Shown: piece by piece, positions 49,690 to 59,731 of the stretch | How the letters are laid out: the number at the start of each line of letters is the position of its first letter | Position numbering within the stretch: the stretch's first letter is position 1 | DNA from: DAOOOW01 sp035387885 | GTDB taxonomy: Bacteria > Patescibacteriota > Patescibacteriia > UBA2196 | Direction: 5' to 3' | Length of the DNA: 64,000 nucleotides | Assembly: GCA_035387885.1 (NCBI GenBank) | Contig: DAOOOW010000003.1 | Location: 1 to 64,000, forward strand | Made by a program: the position numbers and the translations under genes | The notes under the pieces: model-generated | The model's input: only the letters and a program-made list of their open reading frames with translations | Told to the model about the DNA's origin: nothing | Database searches by the model: none

Positions 49690-50142
49690 ATGTCAGAAAA
49701 TAAAATTAAACTTGATCTTGGGTGTGGCAAAGAAAAAAAAGATGGTTTTATCGGTATTGATATTAATCCACAAAGTCAGGCCGATATTATTGCCTCTGCT
49801 TTAAATTTACCTTTTAAAGAAAATTCAGTCGATGAAATTTATTCCCGCCATGTGGGTGAACATTTTTCGCCGATTGAAATAGATATTTTTTTTAAGGAAA
49901 TATATCGTGTATTAAAACCGGGCAGTAAAGCATTTTTAAAAATTGATCGCGATTGGAGTAAAAAAAGACTATTAAAAAAAGATAGCACACACGCTTACCG
50001 TTATAGCACTGAAGAAATCAGGCAACATCTCAAAAATTTCAAATTTTCCAAAGTAAAAAATACTTTCTATTTTACCAAAACCCCTGATACTTTTTTGGGT
50101 TATACTTTTTATAACAAAATTTTTGTCTGGTTGGAAAAATAA
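49690..50142 (+). CDS. SAM-dependent methyltransferase, short
   Basis: 150 aa, class I fold: LDLGCGKEKKDGFIGIDI at the N-terminus, SRHVGEHFS near residue 56, and EIYRVLKPGSKAFLKI. A minimal version with a reduced N-terminal cap. It lies between the flippase and a SPASM radical SAM gene on the same strand. Substrate unknown. Confidence 0.8.
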   Translation: MSENKIKLDLGCGKEKKDGFIGIDINPQSQADIIASALNLPFKENSVDEIYSRHVGEHFSPIEIDIFFKEIYRVLKPGSKAFLKIDRDWSKKRLLKKDSTHAYRYSTEEIRQHLKNFKFSKVKNTFYFTKTPDTFLGYTFYNKIFVWLEK

Positions 50143-50162
50143 GAAATATAAAAATATCTTTT

Positions 50163-51293
50163 ATGTCTTGGATTCAATACTTTAAATTATTACGCTTATC
50201 AATTAAGCACCATTCCATCACCAAAAATAAATTTAAACATTGGTGGCAAAAAAAAATAGGTTTGTCGCAAAACTTTCCTAGTTTGGTGCGTTTTTTTCTT
50301 TTTTATGGTTGTAATTTACGATGTTTTATGTGTGGCCAGTGGGGAAAAACAGGTGTTTCTAAAACAGAAGAAGTTAAAAACTATTTACCAATAGAGAAAT
50401 TAAAAACTTTAATTAATGAAATTGCGCCATATAAGTCAGAAATTTATATTTGGGGCGGGGAACCAACATTGCATCCGGATTTCGCGGAATTTATTAGTTA
50501 TTTAAAAAATAAAAAATTAACTTGTACCATTAATACTAATGGAGTATTATTGGAAAGATATGCTGAAGAAATTGTAAAAAACAAAATTGATTCTTTGGAT
50601 GTTTCTTTAATTGGTCCAGAGCAAATTCATAATAAAACTGTAGGAGTGCCTGATACTTTTAAACAAGTGCTTAAAGGATTAAAAAAGATCGAAGAAAAAA
50701 GATTGATATATAATTACAAACCCTTAATTAAAGCTATTATTACTATTAATTCTCTTAACATTGGAGAGATAGAGAGTTTGTTAAAGGAAATTGAAAAAAA
50801 TTCTGCCATTGATTTGAGCATTATTCAATTAGGTTGGTTTACCACATCAAAAGTTGGAGAAATTTATGAAAAAAGAATGCAAAAAAGTTTTGATTTGGCA
50901 GCCAAAAGTTGGTCTGGTTTTTTAAATAGTTATGAAAAAAATTTTGCCTTGTCGGTGCAAAATTTAATCCAAAAAATTAGAGTTAATAAAGAATATAAAA
51001 AACCAATTCTTTTTTTCCCAAATATTAAAACCAAAGATGTGGCCAATTACTATTTAGATCACAGCAACAGTTTTGGTTATAAAAAATGTGGGGCTTTGGA
51101 AAGAGAAATTGATATTCGTCATAATGGTGATGTGGTGATTTGCGCGGATTTTCCAGATTATGTTATTGGAAATTTAAATGAAGAATCTATAAAAAAAATT
51201 TGGCAGGGTGAAAAACTAAAAGAATTTCATGAAGATATTAAAAAAAATGGTCTTTTTTCAATTTGCAACCGCTGTTGTGGGTTGTTTAGGTAA
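50163..51293 (+). CDS. radical SAM/SPASM-like enzyme
   Basis: 376 aa with no B12-binding domain. [4Fe-4S] motif YGCNLRCFMC (Cys50, 54, 57), IWGGEPTLHPDF near residue 98, and a C-terminal extension with CGALERE, CADFPDYVIGNL and CNRCCGLF, a SPASM-like cluster site. Enzymes of this class act on peptides, sugars or small molecules. Its neighbours are glycan genes. It is convergent with 51298 (4-bp gap). Confidence 0.85.
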   Translation: MSWIQYFKLLRLSIKHHSITKNKFKHWWQKKIGLSQNFPSLVRFFLFYGCNLRCFMCGQWGKTGVSKTEEVKNYLPIEKLKTLINEIAPYKSEIYIWGGEPTLHPDFAEFISYLKNKKLTCTINTNGVLLERYAEEIVKNKIDSLDVSLIGPEQIHNKTVGVPDTFKQVLKGLKKIEEKRLIYNYKPLIKAIITINSLNIGEIESLLKEIEKNSAIDLSIIQLGWFTTSKVGEIYEKRMQKSFDLAAKSWSGFLNSYEKNFALSVQNLIQKIRVNKEYKKPILFFPNIKTKDVANYYLDHSNSFGYKKCGALEREIDIRHNGDVVICADFPDYVIGNLNEESIKKIWQGEKLKEFHEDIKKNGLFSICNRCCGLFR

Positions 51294-51297
51294 GATA

Positions 51298-52767
51298 TTA
51301 TAATGAACGACCGACAATCTTTTGCACTTCTTCTGGCGAAAGCTGCTCGGTTTTAACATAACACTTATTACCAGTAGCATACGTTAAAGTTGGATCGTAA
51401 TCGGGCATAAGATAGTTGTTTTTAACACATAAATCATAAAGTTCTGTGTGGGGAAATGGTTGAAAAATAAATCTGATCACTCTATCGAAGTTAACCTCCT
51501 TGGCAAAACTTAAACTTTCTTCCATAGTTTTTACAGTTTCTCCTGGAATGCCAAAAATAAAAGCTCCTTCTGTAAAAATTCCTATTTTTTTACACACGGC
51601 AACTATATCTTTAACCTTACTTAGATCAATATTTTTTTTAATAACATTATGCAATATATCAGAATTACCAGATTCAATACTCATTCTAATATAACTCATG
51701 CCAGATTTTTTAAGCCATTCCAGAATTTCTTCATCAAGAGTCGGCACATATGATCCAGATGATGAAGAAAAAGTAATATTATAATTATTTTTAACAATGC
51801 CCTGACAAATTTTTAAGACTCTTTCTTTGGAGGCATTAAAATTATCATCAACAAAATTGATATGTTTAGCACCACACTTTTTAACTAAATAATCAATTTC
51901 TAATAACACACTTTCAGCAGAACGCATTCGCCAACGATGTCCCCAAATATTGTGAATTGCACAAAAGGTGCAGTGGTATGGACATCCCCGAGAAGTAATT
52001 ACTTCTGCTGCTGGCAATTTTTCCCTACCATGGCGATTATGTAAATAATAGTAAAAAAATGGCAAAAAAGGCAGGGAACTCATTTTTTCAGCTAAAAAAA
52101 GAACTATTTTTTCATTATTAAACATTTTTTTTAAACGCAAATAGAAAGCCCTGTACAAATTTTGTTTTGAATAATTATTACGAGAAGAGTAGTTTCTTTT
52201 AGGCAAAGGAAGTGTGTCGAGATTTTCTATAAAATTTCTTGGTTTATTAACAATAATTGATCCATTTTTTCTAAAAGCCAGACCATCAATTTTTTCTAAA
52301 TTTTGACATTTGTTATCCATTAGTTCCTTCAAAGTTATCTCTCCTTCCCCATAAACAACCAGATTAATTTCTGAATTTTCTTTTAAAATTGCCCCCGGAT
52401 CGGTCGACGGATGTGGTCCGCCAACAACAATCGTCACTTGTGTGTCTAATTGTCTAATAAGCTTTATAATTAAATTTATACTTTCGTTTTGTGTAGAAAA
52501 TAACCAAGAAATACCAATAATATCTGGCTGGCTATTTTTAATTTTTTTTAATATTTTTTTAAGGCTTAAACCCTGAAACACCGTAGTCGGATATTCATCA
52601 TTTTCCCAATATTTATTCCACCCTTCGGCCACCGTATCTAAAATTTTCACTTCATGAAATGGTTCAATAAAAGCAGCCAAAGATTCAATACCTAAAGATT
52701 CATTAATAAATCTTGGAAAATAAAATTTTTTTACAGCAAAAGGTGGTCGAATAAGCAAAATTTTCAT
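51298..52767 (-). CDS. B12-binding-type radical SAM enzyme
   Basis: 489 aa. The N-terminal B12-binding-like domain has VVGGPHPSTDP and VYGEGE near 120-140. A central insert of about 60 hydrophobic/basic residues (about 190-245) precedes the core. The core has RGCPYHCTFC with Cys262, 266 and 269, then SIESGN and FIFGIPGET. It is divergent from the GT-C gene at 52797. The reaction is unknown. Confidence 0.87.
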   Translation of the reverse strand: MKILLIRPPFAVKKFYFPRFINESLGIESLAAFIEPFHEVKILDTVAEGWNKYWENDEYPTTVFQGLSLKKILKKIKNSQPDIIGISWLFSTQNESINLIIKLIRQLDTQVTIVVGGPHPSTDPGAILKENSEINLVVYGEGEITLKELMDNKCQNLEKIDGLAFRKNGSIIVNKPRNFIENLDTLPLPKRNYSSRNNYSKQNLYRAFYLRLKKMFNNEKIVLFLAEKMSSLPFLPFFYYYLHNRHGREKLPAAEVITSRGCPYHCTFCAIHNIWGHRWRMRSAESVLLEIDYLVKKCGAKHINFVDDNFNASKERVLKICQGIVKNNYNITFSSSSGSYVPTLDEEILEWLKKSGMSYIRMSIESGNSDILHNVIKKNIDLSKVKDIVAVCKKIGIFTEGAFIFGIPGETVKTMEESLSFAKEVNFDRVIRFIFQPFPHTELYDLCVKNNYLMPDYDPTLTYATGNKCYVKTEQLSPEEVQKIVGRSL

Positions 52768-52796
52768 ACCTTAATTTAAATTAATTTTTATTTTAT

Positions 52797-54515
52797 ATGT
52801 TTTATTTTAACAAAAAAATAAAAGAAAATCAATTATTTAGAAAAAGCATATTTCCAGTTTTGCTTTTACTTTTTTTAATTTTAGCTATTGGTGTTTGGTA
52901 TAGTCCAATCGTTTTTAAAGGTTATCCAGCCAATTCTTTGCCAGCCAATTTAATCTTGGCAAAAAATTTGGCTACTAACAATCTTTACGGTATGGAAAGC
53001 AAAATAGGAGTTGTTTTATCAAGTAACCTGCTTAATCAAGAAGCCACGGAGTCAAGTTTAGGAAACAAGTTAACCTCAATAATTTATAGTCAAATTTTTA
53101 AAAATTTCAGATTATTAAATATCAACAAACTATTATTTCTTTCTTGCTTTCTTTATGCTCTATCTCTTATTTTTTTCATGTTAACAGTTAAGAAAATATT
53201 TGATAAAAAAATATCCATATTTTTTGGATTGGTGTATATTTTTATACCCGTTCAATGGGCTTTGCCCTTATCCCATTTTATTAGCTATGAATTTGCAACT
53301 TTGTTTTTTTCTGTTTTTATTTTTTTATATTTTACTGGTTTGGGAAAAAAGAAAGAAAAAATTTATTTAATTAGCTCTGGAGTTTTTTTAGCTCTATCTG
53401 CTATGGCCAAAGAAGTTTTTCTGTTATTCATACCAGTCTTTATTATCTATTTATTTATCATTAAAAAACGTCGGGAATTAATCTATTTTACTGGCGCTCT
53501 CATTGTACTTTTAGGTGTCTTTTGGTTACCAAATTTGTTTAACAATGTCTATTTTGGGCACTTAAACGACAAACTTCAAGAGACAACCATGAGCAAGGAC
53601 TTTGAAATATATGGTGAATTTTTTGCTGATCCTTATTCTTATTATTTTCAAAAAGATGAAATATTAGCTAATGTTAAAATTGAAAAAAGTTTTAATCCTT
53701 TAAAACAATTACAACCAATTAAACTCCTATCTAATGTTGGTATTCGTACTCCCAGTATTTATGAACGGTTATTTATTGGAACATTTTTATTTTTCAAACA
53801 AAATTTTAAAATATTATCTTTAGAACAAACAGGCGGGCCGCTAATTTTTATCATTTTTCTCGGTGGTGTGCTCTATTTATGGAAACAAGAAAGAGAAAAA
53901 ATACTTTTTTTTATTGGTTGGATTTTAGGTATGTCGTTGATGCTTTCCTATATTGTATTGGGGAGTCGTTCACATCTTATGGATATTATTTTCCCCATTT
54001 GTCTTTTGATTGCTTTGGGTATTAACAATCTATTTGTAATGATTGAACAAAATATTCTTATTAAGAAAAAAATATTAATCGTCTTAGAAACAACTATTTT
54101 ATTGTTAATAGTATACAATTTTGTTCAAACCAGTCATCTAACTTTAAACAGACTCTATAGTAATCCAATTGTTCTAAAAATAGAAGCTTACGCTAAAATA
54201 ATTCAAACCAAAAACAATATTTCCGATAATGATGTTATTGCGGTTAACGATAGGCAAGAGGCGTATCAGTTAAATTACATGACAAACAAATCTTTGGTTA
54301 TTTTTAAAGATCAAACTTTAGAGAAACTACTGGTTGATAATAAACTACAGACAGTATTTGATCAATATAATGTCCGTTATCTTATTGGTTATAACAAAGA
54401 ATTATCAGAAAAAATTATTAAAACAACAAATGTAACCATTTTATCAGAAGATATATCAGCATCAGAGCCAGAACCTTCTAATGTTAAAAAACAATTTTTA
54501 AACTTTTTTAGATAA
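52797..54515 (+). CDS. GT-C-like membrane protein, probable glycosyltransferase
   Basis: 572 aa with one N-terminal helix, a long extracytoplasmic loop (about 40-105), about nine helices and a C-terminal soluble part of about 120 residues. The plan resembles GT39/PMT-like enzymes, but the DD loop seen in 17036 and 19575 is not obvious, so the assignment is weaker. Its last 18 bp overlap the converging gene at 54498. Confidence 0.6.
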   Translation: MFYFNKKIKENQLFRKSIFPVLLLLFLILAIGVWYSPIVFKGYPANSLPANLILAKNLATNNLYGMESKIGVVLSSNLLNQEATESSLGNKLTSIIYSQIFKNFRLLNINKLLFLSCFLYALSLIFFMLTVKKIFDKKISIFFGLVYIFIPVQWALPLSHFISYEFATLFFSVFIFLYFTGLGKKKEKIYLISSGVFLALSAMAKEVFLLFIPVFIIYLFIIKKRRELIYFTGALIVLLGVFWLPNLFNNVYFGHLNDKLQETTMSKDFEIYGEFFADPYSYYFQKDEILANVKIEKSFNPLKQLQPIKLLSNVGIRTPSIYERLFIGTFLFFKQNFKILSLEQTGGPLIFIIFLGGVLYLWKQEREKILFFIGWILGMSLMLSYIVLGSRSHLMDIIFPICLLIALGINNLFVMIEQNILIKKKILIVLETTILLLIVYNFVQTSHLTLNRLYSNPIVLKIEAYAKIIQTKNNISDNDVIAVNDRQEAYQLNYMTNKSLVIFKDQTLEKLLVDNKLQTVFDQYNVRYLIGYNKELSEKIIKTTNVTILSEDISASEPEPSNVKKQFLNFFR

Positions 54516-55463
54516 TGTTTTAAAATTTATAGGATTAAAAATCCAATAAAAAAATCCAATAATTGCCGCAGAAAAAACTGTAAATAATTGTAAAATACCC
54601 AAAGCGGTTGCTTTTTCTGGCGAGAGATTAATTAAGCCAAAAAAGAAAATGAATACCGCTTCGCGCGTTCCCAGACCGTTAAAACTTATTGGCAACAGAT
54701 CAGTTGCGTTCGCCACAGCAATCATCGGAATTAAATAAAAAATATTTAATCGCAGTCCCAAAGCTAAACTTAAAAAATAAATTTGTACTAAATAAACCAA
54801 CCAGGCTAAAAAAGTTGCTCCAAATCCTAATAAATAATTTTTATAATTATATTTTTTAAAGTTATCTTTAAAATCCTGTAAATGTATAAAGATATTTTCG
54901 TGATGTTTTTGTGGCACAAAAAAATAAATTAATTTAAGATATATCTTTGTTTTTAAAATGAAATAAAATAAGATAACACAAATTAAAATTATTAAGCACA
55001 AATAAATGATTTCACTAAAAAATATTTGAATAAAAATTAAAAAACCAATTAAAATTAAAAAAATAAGGAAAAGAAAATCAAAAATTCTATCAATTATAAT
55101 GGTAACTAAAGATTTATTGATAGAATGGCCATCGTTTTGTAAATAAAATATCTTAACAATTTCTCCTATTTTACCCGGGGTTGCTAGACTTAAAAAAGAT
55201 GCCACTGAATAGAATGAAAAAGATTTTTTAAACGAATATTCTATTTCTTGTTTTTTCATCAACATTTTCCAACGCCAAGCTTTAAAACCTAATAATAAAA
55301 AAGTCAAAAAAAATACAGGCACCAGGTACCAATAATTTACTTTTTTAAAAATATTAAAAAGAATTTTTACATCAACTAAATAAAAAATAATAAATAAAAA
55401 AATTAAACAACCTATTATGGGGAGTAAAATATTTTTTATTTTTTTTTTAATTTTAATTTTCAC
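54498..55463 (-). CDS. LPG synthase/AglD-type membrane protein (UPF0104)
   Basis: 321 aa with about eight helices. Family signatures: LSLATPGKIGEIVKIFYL (about 93-110), TIIIDRIFDFLF near 121, and the C-terminal LPISFNGLGTREAVFIFFF (about 253-271). Members include the transmembrane part of lysyl-PG synthase and proteins linked to polyprenyl-phosphate glycan pathways. It overlaps the 3' end of 52797. Confidence 0.83.
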   Translation of the reverse strand: MKIKIKKKIKNILLPIIGCLIFLFIIFYLVDVKILFNIFKKVNYWYLVPVFFLTFLLLGFKAWRWKMLMKKQEIEYSFKKSFSFYSVASFLSLATPGKIGEIVKIFYLQNDGHSINKSLVTIIIDRIFDFLFLIFLILIGFLIFIQIFFSEIIYLCLIILICVILFYFILKTKIYLKLIYFFVPQKHHENIFIHLQDFKDNFKKYNYKNYLLGFGATFLAWLVYLVQIYFLSLALGLRLNIFYLIPMIAVANATDLLPISFNGLGTREAVFIFFFGLINLSPEKATALGILQLFTVFSAAIIGFFYWIFNPINFKTLSKKV

Positions 55464-55470
55464 AATACTT

Positions 55471-56883
55471 TTAAACTTTTAATAATTTTAACGCCATTAT
55501 AGATTTTGTTATTAATTCTTTAAACGATTTAATTTTTAATAATCTTCTTAATATATAATTGGGTCTAAAATAAAACGATCTATAAGCTCTTTGTAACATT
55601 TTGACTAATTCTTCTTTAGTTAGATTTTCCTCCCAAACTTGGGCTTCAAAATCGCAGGTTGGATTCTTGGCAAATTCTTTCCAATAATCATTTTTAATAA
55701 TCCCTTGATCTAATCCCATTAAATAGAGCTCGGTTGCAGGATAAGGTGTTGTAATTGTAAAATGAGCATAATCTGGTTGCATTTTTTTTGCTATCTTAAT
55801 GGTTTTTAAAATATCCTCTTTAGTTTCTGTAGGTGAACCCATCATAAAATACCCCAGAGTTTGTATACCAGCTTTCCTAGCCAATTTAAAAGCCTTTTTT
55901 GCCATATCTAATGTAATACCCTTACGCAAGACTTTTAATATTTTTTCTGTTCCAGCTTCTACACCAAAATGAATTCTTTGACAACCAGCATCTTTTAAAA
56001 TTGCTAAAATTTCTTCGTCAACGGTATTAACCCTTGTTCTTATATCCCAGCTAATATCTATTTTTTTTTCTTTAATTAATTTGCATATATCCAACACTCT
56101 TTGCCTGTCTACAGCAAAAGTATCATCATAAATAAATATTTCTTTAATACCCAACTTAACACATTCTTCCAATTCGCTAACCACACTCTTGGCAGAGCGG
56201 GCACGAAAATTTTTACCTAAATGTGGCCTGTCACAAAAAAGACATTTATAAGGACAACCCCGACTAGTAAACATGGTCGTCACAGGAAATTTTGTAGCCA
56301 TGCTTGATGAATATTTTTTATAAGGTGTCAATTCTCTGGCTGGGAAAGGTAACTCATCTAAGTTTTGAATTAAATCTCTTATCCCGACATTAACTATATT
56401 TCCATCATTTTTAAAAACCAAATTACTTATATTCTGCCATTCTTTAGGATTGTCTAAATTATCTATCAGCTCTTTAAATGCTTTTTCTCCCTCCCCAAGT
56501 ACGCAAAAATCTACTCCCGGTAAATTTATTGTCTCTTCTGGAAAAATGTGTGGGTGCGGGCCACCCAAAACAATTTTTGCATTTGGTTTGATCGATTTAA
56601 CTGTTTTTATTGTTTCTAAAACATCCAACAACGTAAAAGTCATGGTTGTAATGCCAACCACTTCTGGATTTTCCTTTTCAACATAATCTTTTATTTGTTC
56701 TAAATTAATTTTTTCAACCTGGCAATCTAAAATTTGAACATCATAATTTGATTCTCTTTTTAAATAACCAGCTAAATACATTAAACCAAGTGGTGGCATT
56801 GGATCTTCATCTGATAAAAGAACCTCTGGCAAACTTGGATCAATTACATGAGAAATTGGTGGATTGATAAGTAATATTTTCAT
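55471..56883 (-). CDS. B12-binding-type radical SAM enzyme
   Basis: 470 aa, close in plan to 33145, 43902 and 51298. The N-terminal domain opens ILLINPPISHVIDP, with PPLGLMYLAGYL, LGGPHPHIFPEE and VLGEGE. The core has RGCPYKCLFC with Cys210, 214 and 217, FIYDDTFAVDRQ, GVEAGTEKIL and GYFMMGSPTET. A closely similar core occurs in the pseudogene at 59732. It starts 5 bp downstream of the 56889 gene on the reverse strand. Confidence 0.88.
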   Translation of the reverse strand: MKILLINPPISHVIDPSLPEVLLSDEDPMPPLGLMYLAGYLKRESNYDVQILDCQVEKINLEQIKDYVEKENPEVVGITTMTFTLLDVLETIKTVKSIKPNAKIVLGGPHPHIFPEETINLPGVDFCVLGEGEKAFKELIDNLDNPKEWQNISNLVFKNDGNIVNVGIRDLIQNLDELPFPARELTPYKKYSSSMATKFPVTTMFTSRGCPYKCLFCDRPHLGKNFRARSAKSVVSELEECVKLGIKEIFIYDDTFAVDRQRVLDICKLIKEKKIDISWDIRTRVNTVDEEILAILKDAGCQRIHFGVEAGTEKILKVLRKGITLDMAKKAFKLARKAGIQTLGYFMMGSPTETKEDILKTIKIAKKMQPDYAHFTITTPYPATELYLMGLDQGIIKNDYWKEFAKNPTCDFEAQVWEENLTKEELVKMLQRAYRSFYFRPNYILRRLLKIKSFKELITKSIMALKLLKV

Positions 56884-56888
56884 ATATC

Positions 56889-58787
56889 TTAATAAGTTTT
56901 AGGAGCGTTATTTATTGTTTTTATTGTTTCATTAAAATCTAAACCAACTGTTTCGCAATACCATTGTAATCCATTAGGACGTGGTTTGTTTTCCTCTTTT
57001 ACTAATTCCAAAGCCTCTGCGCGTGTTATCAAACCTTCACGAATTTGATTACTACGAAAAGTATCATTTTCAGTAAAACCAGCCATAGTGTAGTAAATAT
57101 AATTATAAAAAGGCGCTGTGCCATCTCCAATTCTCCAAGTGGAATTTGTATCAGGGGCGAGTTCCCAATTATATTCATTTTTTAAAATTTGATTAATTTC
57201 CTTTTCATTCCATTTGACATAGTTAAATAAATTTAAATAATCATGTGGAAAAATATAACAAGAAATATAAGCCCCGATAGTATCAATCAAAGATGTATTT
57301 AAATAGCTTGGATTAATCATATATTGTTTTAAATAATGACCAATCATTTTCAATTGATTAAAAAAATTTAATCCATAAAATAACCCTTTTTCTTTGCCAG
57401 GTTTAACACTGGCAAAAAGGGTTTTGAAATTTGTTTTTTCTAAATGATTTTCGCCAAGTATTAATAAATCCAAATTCATCTGCTTTTTAAGTTTATAAGC
57501 ATGATAAAAATATTGCTTATCACCAGCCATAAAAAGTGGTACTACACCTAAATCTGGTTTTTTAAGCCAAGCTAAAACATTTTTTCTAATATTCTCGCGT
57601 TTCTTTTTAATATCGGCTGAAATAATTATCTGTTCCACACCCAGTTTAGCACAAAGTTTTGCCTGATTACGTCTGGCTAAGTCAGTTACCATGCCCCAGT
57701 CATAAGAAAAAACTACGGGATTCAATTTTAAAATATTTTTAACATAATGCAAAGCAAAAGAACTATCTCTTCCTCCACTAAAAGCAATTAAACAGTTGGG
57801 TTGTCGTCCAATCACAACTTTTTTTTCTAATTCTTGTTTCATAAGTTCTTCTGGTAAAACACTGTTTTTTTTATAATCTCTACAAAAATTACAAACTCCT
57901 TCACCATCAAATTCAATCCCTGGAAAAGACTCTGGCAAAATACACTTTGAGCACCTCTTAAGGTGTTCATTCAAATCATATTTTAACAAACTAAAATCAG
58001 GACTTATTTTTTTGTTATTAAAGGGTTGCCCGGATATTTCTAATTCGCCTCTAAAAATAATATCTTTTTTGTTTTGCAAATCTAAATTTATTATTCTTTT
58101 TTCATAAGGTTTAATTTGCTCCAAAGTTTCTCGAACTAAAAAACTATTTTTTTTAATTATTTGTTCTAAAATATATTTTTCTGAGGCAAAAACCATGATC
58201 TTTCTACTTTTATCAAAACAAATATAAATAGAACCTGTGTTAGTCGTTAATAATAAATAGGGAAGCGAATCAAATAAAATAGCCGTGGAAATCGTGCCCT
58301 CCACCTCTAAAAAAACTTTATCAATGGCTGTTTCAAGATTGTCTCCGGTTATCAGATATTTTTTTAATAAAAATAATACTATTTCAGTGTCCACTTCATA
58401 CATTCTATTTAATTCACCAAATTTCTGCCACAACAAATCAACATTGGTGACAATACCGTTATGCACCCCCACCAAACTATCTTTAACCACTGGTTGATTA
58501 TTAGTATTGTCAGCCAAATCCAAACCATTAGTAGCTAATCGCGTGTGTCCAATTAAACAATTGATATTTTTTAAGGTAAATAATTGTTTATATTTTTTTT
58601 CTTTAAGTAATTTTCTGGCTTTAATTGGTTTTTTATAAACATAAATTTTATCGCTCATTAACGCAATTCCGGAAGCTTCTTTACCGCGAGATTCTGATAA
58701 TTTAAACAACTCGTCAGTTAATTGACGAATTTTTTTATTGGAAATATTACAACCTTGGTGAATTGTTATACCAAAAATTCCACACAT
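56889..58787 (-). CDS. class-II amidotransferase fused to WbpG-like sugar amidotransferase
   Basis: 632 aa. Residues 1-225 are a class-II (Ntn) glutamine amidotransferase: MCGIFGITIHQG with Cys2 as nucleophile, LIGHTRLATNG near 76. A zinc-type CSKCILPESFPGIEFDGEGVC...C motif (about 276-300) and an ATP-pyrophosphatase with FSGGRDSS (337-343) follow; these are the features of WbpG/PseA-type N-acetyl sugar amidotransferases. WbpG normally takes ammonia from separate HisH/HisF-like proteins; here the glutaminase appears fused. Expected role: making an acetamidino or similar N-substituted sugar. An asparagine synthetase is the alternative, less likely because of the CxxC motif and context. Confidence 0.82.
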   Translation of the reverse strand: MCGIFGITIHQGCNISNKKIRQLTDELFKLSESRGKEASGIALMSDKIYVYKKPIKARKLLKEKKYKQLFTLKNINCLIGHTRLATNGLDLADNTNNQPVVKDSLVGVHNGIVTNVDLLWQKFGELNRMYEVDTEIVLFLLKKYLITGDNLETAIDKVFLEVEGTISTAILFDSLPYLLLTTNTGSIYICFDKSRKIMVFASEKYILEQIIKKNSFLVRETLEQIKPYEKRIINLDLQNKKDIIFRGELEISGQPFNNKKISPDFSLLKYDLNEHLKRCSKCILPESFPGIEFDGEGVCNFCRDYKKNSVLPEELMKQELEKKVVIGRQPNCLIAFSGGRDSSFALHYVKNILKLNPVVFSYDWGMVTDLARRNQAKLCAKLGVEQIIISADIKKKRENIRKNVLAWLKKPDLGVVPLFMAGDKQYFYHAYKLKKQMNLDLLILGENHLEKTNFKTLFASVKPGKEKGLFYGLNFFNQLKMIGHYLKQYMINPSYLNTSLIDTIGAYISCYIFPHDYLNLFNYVKWNEKEINQILKNEYNWELAPDTNSTWRIGDGTAPFYNYIYYTMAGFTENDTFRSNQIREGLITRAEALELVKEENKPRPNGLQWYCETVGLDFNETIKTINNAPKTY

Positions 58788-58790
58788 ACA

Positions 58791-59657
58791 TTAATTCTTT
58801 AAACTAATTTCTCTTCTTAAAGCTGCAATTTGATCAGCAATCAACCCAAACAAAAATATTAAAATAGAAGTAATTAAAATAAAAATAGTGCCTTCTGAAA
58901 TATTTACCATAGTTAAATCATAAATCAAATAGATCAAGCCCACTCCAAACAAAAACCCGCTCACCGGTAAAAATATACGCAAAGGAGAAAAAAGCATCAC
59001 TAAACGAAAAATTAACATTAAATAAACAAAAGCCTGACGTGGTTTAACCATGCTTTTACCGCCAGCCCGTTTATTAATAGTTAGAGGCACAAATTTAATA
59101 TTTAATTTTTCTTTTAAAAAAGCAAAGACTGTAGTTGTGGAAATAGAAAAACCATCGGGAAAAAGATGGCTGAATCTTAAAAATTCATGTTTTTTAACTA
59201 AACGAAAACCACAATTAACATCATTAATTTTTATTTTAAATAAATATTTAACTAGCCAATTGATAAATCTTTTACCAGGTTGACGAATCCAGGGTCCTTT
59301 ATAGCCAATTCTTTCACCAGACACCAAATCAAAATTTTGGGTGTATGGTAAAAAATCTTTTAAATATTCTGGTTTATGCTGACCATCAGCATCATAAAAC
59401 ATCAGCCAATCATAAACAGCTTGTTTGGCGCCTGTTTTTAAGGCTGCCCCATAACCCTTATTGTATGGCTGGGTAATAATTTTTATATTTTCAATAGTTT
59501 TTAAAATTTCAGCTGTGGCATCTGTCGAGCAATCATTAATAACTAAAATTTCATAATTAGTTAAATTTAAATTAAGCAGTTCGTTTTGTAAACCGCTGAT
59601 AACACTTTTTATGGTTTCTGCTTCGTTAAAAACAGGTATTAAAATAGATAAATTCAT
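58791..59657 (-). CDS. GT2 glycosyltransferase with membrane anchor
   Basis: 288 aa. N-terminal GT-A domain: LSILIPVFNEAETI, VINDCSTDATAEI, YDADGQHKPEYL (DxD) and KRAGGKSMVKPRQ. Two C-terminal helices (about 228-275) as in GtrB/ArnC/DPM-type polyprenyl-phosphate glycosyltransferases. It probably makes a polyprenyl-P-linked sugar donor for GT-C enzymes. It is 3 bp from the amidotransferase gene, in one reverse-strand operon (59657 to 54498). Confidence 0.87.
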   Translation of the reverse strand: MNLSILIPVFNEAETIKSVISGLQNELLNLNLTNYEILVINDCSTDATAEILKTIENIKIITQPYNKGYGAALKTGAKQAVYDWLMFYDADGQHKPEYLKDFLPYTQNFDLVSGERIGYKGPWIRQPGKRFINWLVKYLFKIKINDVNCGFRLVKKHEFLRFSHLFPDGFSISTTTVFAFLKEKLNIKFVPLTINKRAGGKSMVKPRQAFVYLMLIFRLVMLFSPLRIFLPVSGFLFGVGLIYLIYDLTMVNISEGTIFILITSILIFLFGLIADQIAALRREISLKN

Positions 59658-59731
59658 ACATCTAATTTAAACATAATTTACTAATTTTAGCAAACTTGAT
59701 TCTAATTTTAAATATGTTAACATATTGACAT

